From assembly GCA_025359915.1 (NCBI GenBank), contig JANYDE010000103.1:1-64000 (forward strand): DNA of 64,000 bases. Reading direction: 5' to 3'. Of this stretch, positions 61,657 through 64,000 are shown one piece after another. The stretch comes from Chamaesiphon sp. 336R_metabinner_41. Lineage in GTDB: Bacteria > Cyanobacteriota > Cyanobacteriia > Cyanobacteriales > Chamaesiphonaceae. Position numbers and translations under genes: made by a program. The notes below the pieces were generated by a model, which was not told the DNA's origin, did no database searches, and saw nothing but the letters and a program-made list of their open reading frames with translations. Each line of letters begins with the position of its first letter. Position 1 is the first letter of the stretch.

Positions 61657-61812
61657 TTAGCTAAACCATTTCGGTAGATGATTGTCTTGGTGTTCGAGAT
61701 GGGAGACAAGCCACCAACCACAGGTAGTTAAACTTAAGAGGATACAAGTGGATAGAAGGTAAGCACTACAGATAACGCGAACTATTGCGGGTGCGGACAC
61801 AGAATCTAACAT
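61657..61812 (-). CDS. Possible single-helix small membrane protein
   Basis: A 51-codon frame from ATG 61812: APAIVRVICSAYLLSTCILL and SLTTCGWWLVSHLEHQDNHL give one clear membrane helix. The ribosome site is weak and an in-frame stop lies two codons upstream. No family recognised. The length is below usual gene-calling limits, so this is tentative. Confidence 0.35.
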   Translation of the reverse strand: MLDSVSAPAIVRVICSAYLLSTCILLSLTTCGWWLVSHLEHQDNHLPKWFS

Positions 61813-62366
61813 GGTTCATTCAGCTCAAAGCTGTTGAAATTGTTTTTGAACTACCTTACATTGGCAATTCTGCCATTTAGCACGGAAGATAGGCGGTGTT
61901 TTTTAGCACATTGACAAAATATTTTTTGTGCTAGTGTCGCCAGACTTACCGACCGTAGATAGACTTGAGCTAGTTACTGTGACGATTACTCGTTGTGTAG
62001 CCTCTCCAGTGGAGAATCGATAAGTTGCACAATCTCAGCGCAATTTATCTTTAGCAATAGATTAATACGGTAAAGCAACCTCTAATCATATCAATCTATG
62101 GTTATTGTACCCCTATTTATTAAGAAATGTTTAAGAAGATTTAATTGGTCTACAAATTACCATCCAATTTTGAGTGTAGATCGCTGGAACCAGCTTTACT
62201 ACTGCCACCAACAACTTATACTAGCTCGATCGAACTTGAAAAGAAACCAAATAAGTTGATAGCGATACACTTATTTGCAATTTGTAACTGTTTTAGTGGT
62301 TTAGTTGATAGTTGATAGTGGTTTAGCTTGAAAACTAAACCACTAAACCACTAAAGCACTAAACCA
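61813..62366. other. Gene-poor region before crtW
   Basis: About 550 bases. It contains one 28-bp repeat (61990-62016), an imperfect TAGCAC/GTGCTA hairpin (about 61895-61924), GATAGTT heptamers and a CTAAACCA/CACTATCC octamer array (about 62335-62388). A 53-codon plus-strand frame (62098-62259) is present but has no support. Confidence 0.5.
61990..62016 (-). repeat. 28-bp stem-loop repeat (intergenic, one base shorter)
   Basis: On the minus strand TTCTCC-ACT-GGAGAGGCTACACAACGA. The stem is intact; one base of the tail is missing. Confidence 0.65.
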
Positions 62367-62388
62367 CTATCCCACTATCCCACTATCC
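62335..62388. repeat. CTAAACCA/CACTATCC octamer array
   Basis: Period-8 units overlap the end of crtW: CTAAACCA followed by three CACTATCC copies. The array supplies sequence right up to the crtW stop codon. Confidence 0.6.
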
Positions 62389-63086
62389 CTCAATTGCCAC
62401 CAGGGAATCTGGGGTGACTCGTGGTGTTCGTGATGATAGCCGAAATGATAACAGGTAATGAGTGACCACCAGTTAGATCGATCGATTGTCATAGCGCGAT
62501 GTCGATTGGTATAGCCGCCTTTTGGTTCACGATGGGGTAAGAATGTCCCGAAATAGAATAGTTGTAGCGAACTTAATAGCGAAGGCAGCACCCAGAACAG
62601 TAAGATGTTGACGATCGAGCATTGACAGATCATCGCATAAATCCCGAATATCACCACCAAATTGATTAGTTGTCGCCAACTGATATGCTCGCAAACAAAA
62701 TGTCCATACCATCCCCAAAAATGAGTAGTTGTACCATCGTGAAAATCTGGATCTCGATCGCTAGCTGGATACCTATGATGTAAGTGATGTTTGACGAATA
62801 ACTGCGAATAGTCAAATCCAGCATACAACCATAAGCATAATTGTCCAATCGATCGATTCAGCTTCGGCGACTCACAAACATTCCCATGCATCGCATCGTG
62901 AGCTGTAATAAATAAGCCCGTATATAGCCAAGTTTGCCAGCCAACCAGACAGAGCAAGCAAATGGGATGTACAGCTCGAATCTCAATCTGAATGCAGCTC
63001 CAGAGGCTAATTGCCCAGACCCCCACGATCGTCATAGCTACCTGTAACGGCAAGCCGTTCGTGAGTCCTCGCAATGTTGCTGTCAT
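62367..63086 (-). CDS. crtW: Beta-carotene ketolase CrtW
   Basis: 239 residues. It adds 4-keto groups to carotenoids to give echinenone or canthaxanthin. The di-iron histidine boxes are in order: HDAMHG, HHLHHR and HEHHESP with ITCYHFGYHHEHHESPQIPW near the end. Four membrane helices are visible (for example ICLLCLVGWQTWLYTGLFIT). It is divergent from the OCP gene, sharing about 250 bases of upstream DNA, which suggests a common response to light. OCP needs the ketocarotenoid this enzyme makes. Confidence 0.93.
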   Translation of the reverse strand: MTATLRGLTNGLPLQVAMTIVGVWAISLWSCIQIEIRAVHPICLLCLVGWQTWLYTGLFITAHDAMHGNVCESPKLNRSIGQLCLWLYAGFDYSQLFVKHHLHHRYPASDRDPDFHDGTTTHFWGWYGHFVCEHISWRQLINLVVIFGIYAMICQCSIVNILLFWVLPSLLSSLQLFYFGTFLPHREPKGGYTNRHRAMTIDRSNWWSLITCYHFGYHHEHHESPQIPWWQLRDSGIVG

Positions 63087-63275
63087 TAGGTTATAGGTTG
63101 TAAGTATTGGACTTGGAATCGGGATCTTAGCCCCACCCCCATCAGCAGATCTATCAAAATTATTTAATTTATTTTATATAAGAAATAATTAACCTTCTCA
63201 TAAGTTAGCCAGTATTTATCAATATGACTTGCTTTTTTGTCAACAATTGTTTTAATATCTTAACAAGACAGTAAA

Positions 63276-63291
63276 GTTTTGTAAACAAAAC
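63276..63291. promoter_or_regulatory. Inverted repeat between crtW and ocp
   Basis: GTTTTG-TAAA-CAAAAC is a perfect 6-bp inverted repeat, 42 bases before the OCP start. A possible promoter, CTGACA (63292-63297) and TATAGG (63315-63320) with a 17-base spacer, overlaps the leader, but it would leave hardly any 5' untranslated region. Confidence 0.3.
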
Positions 63292-63332
63292 CTGACAAAT
63301 ATCTGTTTATCCCATATAGGGTCATAGTAATT

Positions 63333-64000
63333 ATGTCTATTTCACTCAAGTCTGCTCAGTCAATCTTCTCCAACACCTTAATTGCTGATGCAATTCCTGC
63401 TGTTACAGCAGCCTTCGACCAACTCAGCGTCGAAGATCAACTAGCTTTACTCTGGTACGCTTACACCGAGATGGGTGTAACGATTACCCCTGCTGCGACA
63501 GGTTCCGCAAGCATGGCACTAGCACAACCATTGCTCGACCAAATCAAAGCAATGCAGCCTGACGCTCAGACGCAGGTAATGACCGACTTAGCAATGCACA
63601 CAGATACTCCTCTGTGCCGAGCATATACTGCATTCCGGATGAATACCAAACTTGGGTTCTGGTATGAATTGGGACAAATGATGAAACAGGGATTGGTTGC
63701 ACCAATTCCGCCTGCTTATGTAGCCTCTGCTGACGCAACTGCATTACTCGAAACCATCAAACAACTCGACGCAGGTCAACAAATTACCGTATTACGGAAT
63801 ACTGTAGTTAACATGGGTTATGACCCCGCACGCGGTCAAGACTACGACAAACGCGAAGCACCGTCAGTTACGCCTAAATCATTTGCAGATCGTTCTCGTG
63901 CAGCGATCGAAGGTGTGGACAACTACACTGTGTTAAGCTACATCGACAACATGAATGCCTTTGACTTTATCGCGGCATCAAACCTATTTGCAACAGAAGG
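63333..64000 (+). CDS. ocp: Orange carotenoid protein (partial, cut at window end)
   Basis: 222 residues visible. OCP binds a ketocarotenoid, is photoactivated by strong light and quenches the phycobilisome. The N-terminal domain is complete: MSISLKSAQSIFSNTLIADA, DQLSVEDQLALLWYAYTEMG, SASMALAQPLLDQIKAMQPD, RMNTKLGFWYELGQMMKQGL and TVLRNTVVNMGYD with the arginine that faces the C-terminal domain. After the linker the NTF2-like domain begins (NYTVLSYIDNMNAFDFIAAS), so it is OCP, not an HCP. A few residues differ from OCP1 (WYELGQ for WYRLGE), so the subtype is open. Confidence 0.95.
   Translation, partial: MSISLKSAQSIFSNTLIADAIPAVTAAFDQLSVEDQLALLWYAYTEMGVTITPAATGSASMALAQPLLDQIKAMQPDAQTQVMTDLAMHTDTPLCRAYTAFRMNTKLGFWYELGQMMKQGLVAPIPPAYVASADATALLETIKQLDAGQQITVLRNTVVNMGYDPARGQDYDKREAPSVTPKSFADRSRAAIEGVDNYTVLSYIDNMNAFDFIAASNLFATE

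Noticed and set aside
62098-62259. Plus-strand frame of 53 codons
   Set aside because: No ribosome site, no likeness to a family, AT-rich leader-like DNA.

Overview
The window is a piece of a cyanobacterial chromosome. It carries a run of photosystem I genes (psaF, psaJ, psaL), a phycobilisome core gene (apcF), an orange carotenoid protein gene beside a carotenoid ketolase gene, an FtsH2-type thylakoid protease, Ycf20, several protein families known mainly from cyanobacteria (DUF1822, DUF3685, DUF4912, DUF4168), and very many GCGATCGC/CGATCG (HIP1-type) words. Base composition is moderately AT-rich. I cannot name the genus from the sequence alone. The psaF-psaJ-psaL order and apcF point to a phycobilisome-containing lineage related to those that form dimeric or tetrameric photosystem I.

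Layout. 1-5 kb: the tail of an unknown gene, ftsH, a PhzF-family gene, a response-regulator/degenerate-kinase fusion, and a 231-bp element with 55-bp inverted ends. 5-13 kb: cell-surface genes (SGNH hydrolase overlapping a DUF3131 gene, OpgC-like acyltransferase, outer-membrane barrel), a cupin and a pentapeptide-repeat membrane protein. 13-19.8 kb: YpmS-like protein, orphan metal ABC permease, ndk, agmatinase-family enzyme, 2OG-Fe(II) oxygenase-like protein, a two-gene pair with a mutated aspartic-protease motif, and a pentameric ligand-gated ion channel. 20-30 kb: MalK-like ATPase with inserts, apcF, tlyA, upp, a MacB/DevA-type ATPase, CNNM/CorC protein, WecG/TagA transferase and a PiT phosphate transporter. 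30-34 kb: two tandem copies of a small zinc-ribbon gene with CRP-type palindromes, then psaL-psaJ-psaF divergent from tsaD. 34-46 kb: signalling genes (metacaspase-like protein, Tll0287/HAMP sensor, FHA-ABC exporter, Ser/Thr kinase, PhnD-like lipoprotein, sigma factor with DUF1822 partner). 46-56 kb: ExbB/TolQ-like protein, ilvB, a P-loop ATPase plus TPR gene pair, pheT and a DUF4912 protein. 56-64 kb: ycf20, DUF3685, relics of a HigB-like toxin and an HNH nuclease, ureE-ureF, rpsF, crtW and the start of an OCP gene cut by the window end.

Functional links. Photosynthesis and photoprotection recur: FtsH2 replaces damaged D1, psaF/J/L build photosystem I, ApcF sits in the phycobilisome core that OCP quenches, and CrtW makes the ketocarotenoid OCP needs. 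The Ser/Thr kinase and the caspase-like protein share a C-terminal domain that occurs three times in this window.

The most interesting unexplained structure is in the repeats. A two-copy element (15273-15343, 49160-49241) has conserved internal-loop sequence but different, compensating stems. A 28-bp stem-loop family has at least seven copies; three lie in frame inside protein genes and two others have covarying stems. Period-7 and period-8 tandem repeats fill many intergenic gaps. The ATPase/TPR pair at 49.2-51.6 kb is the best candidate for an undescribed multi-gene system.
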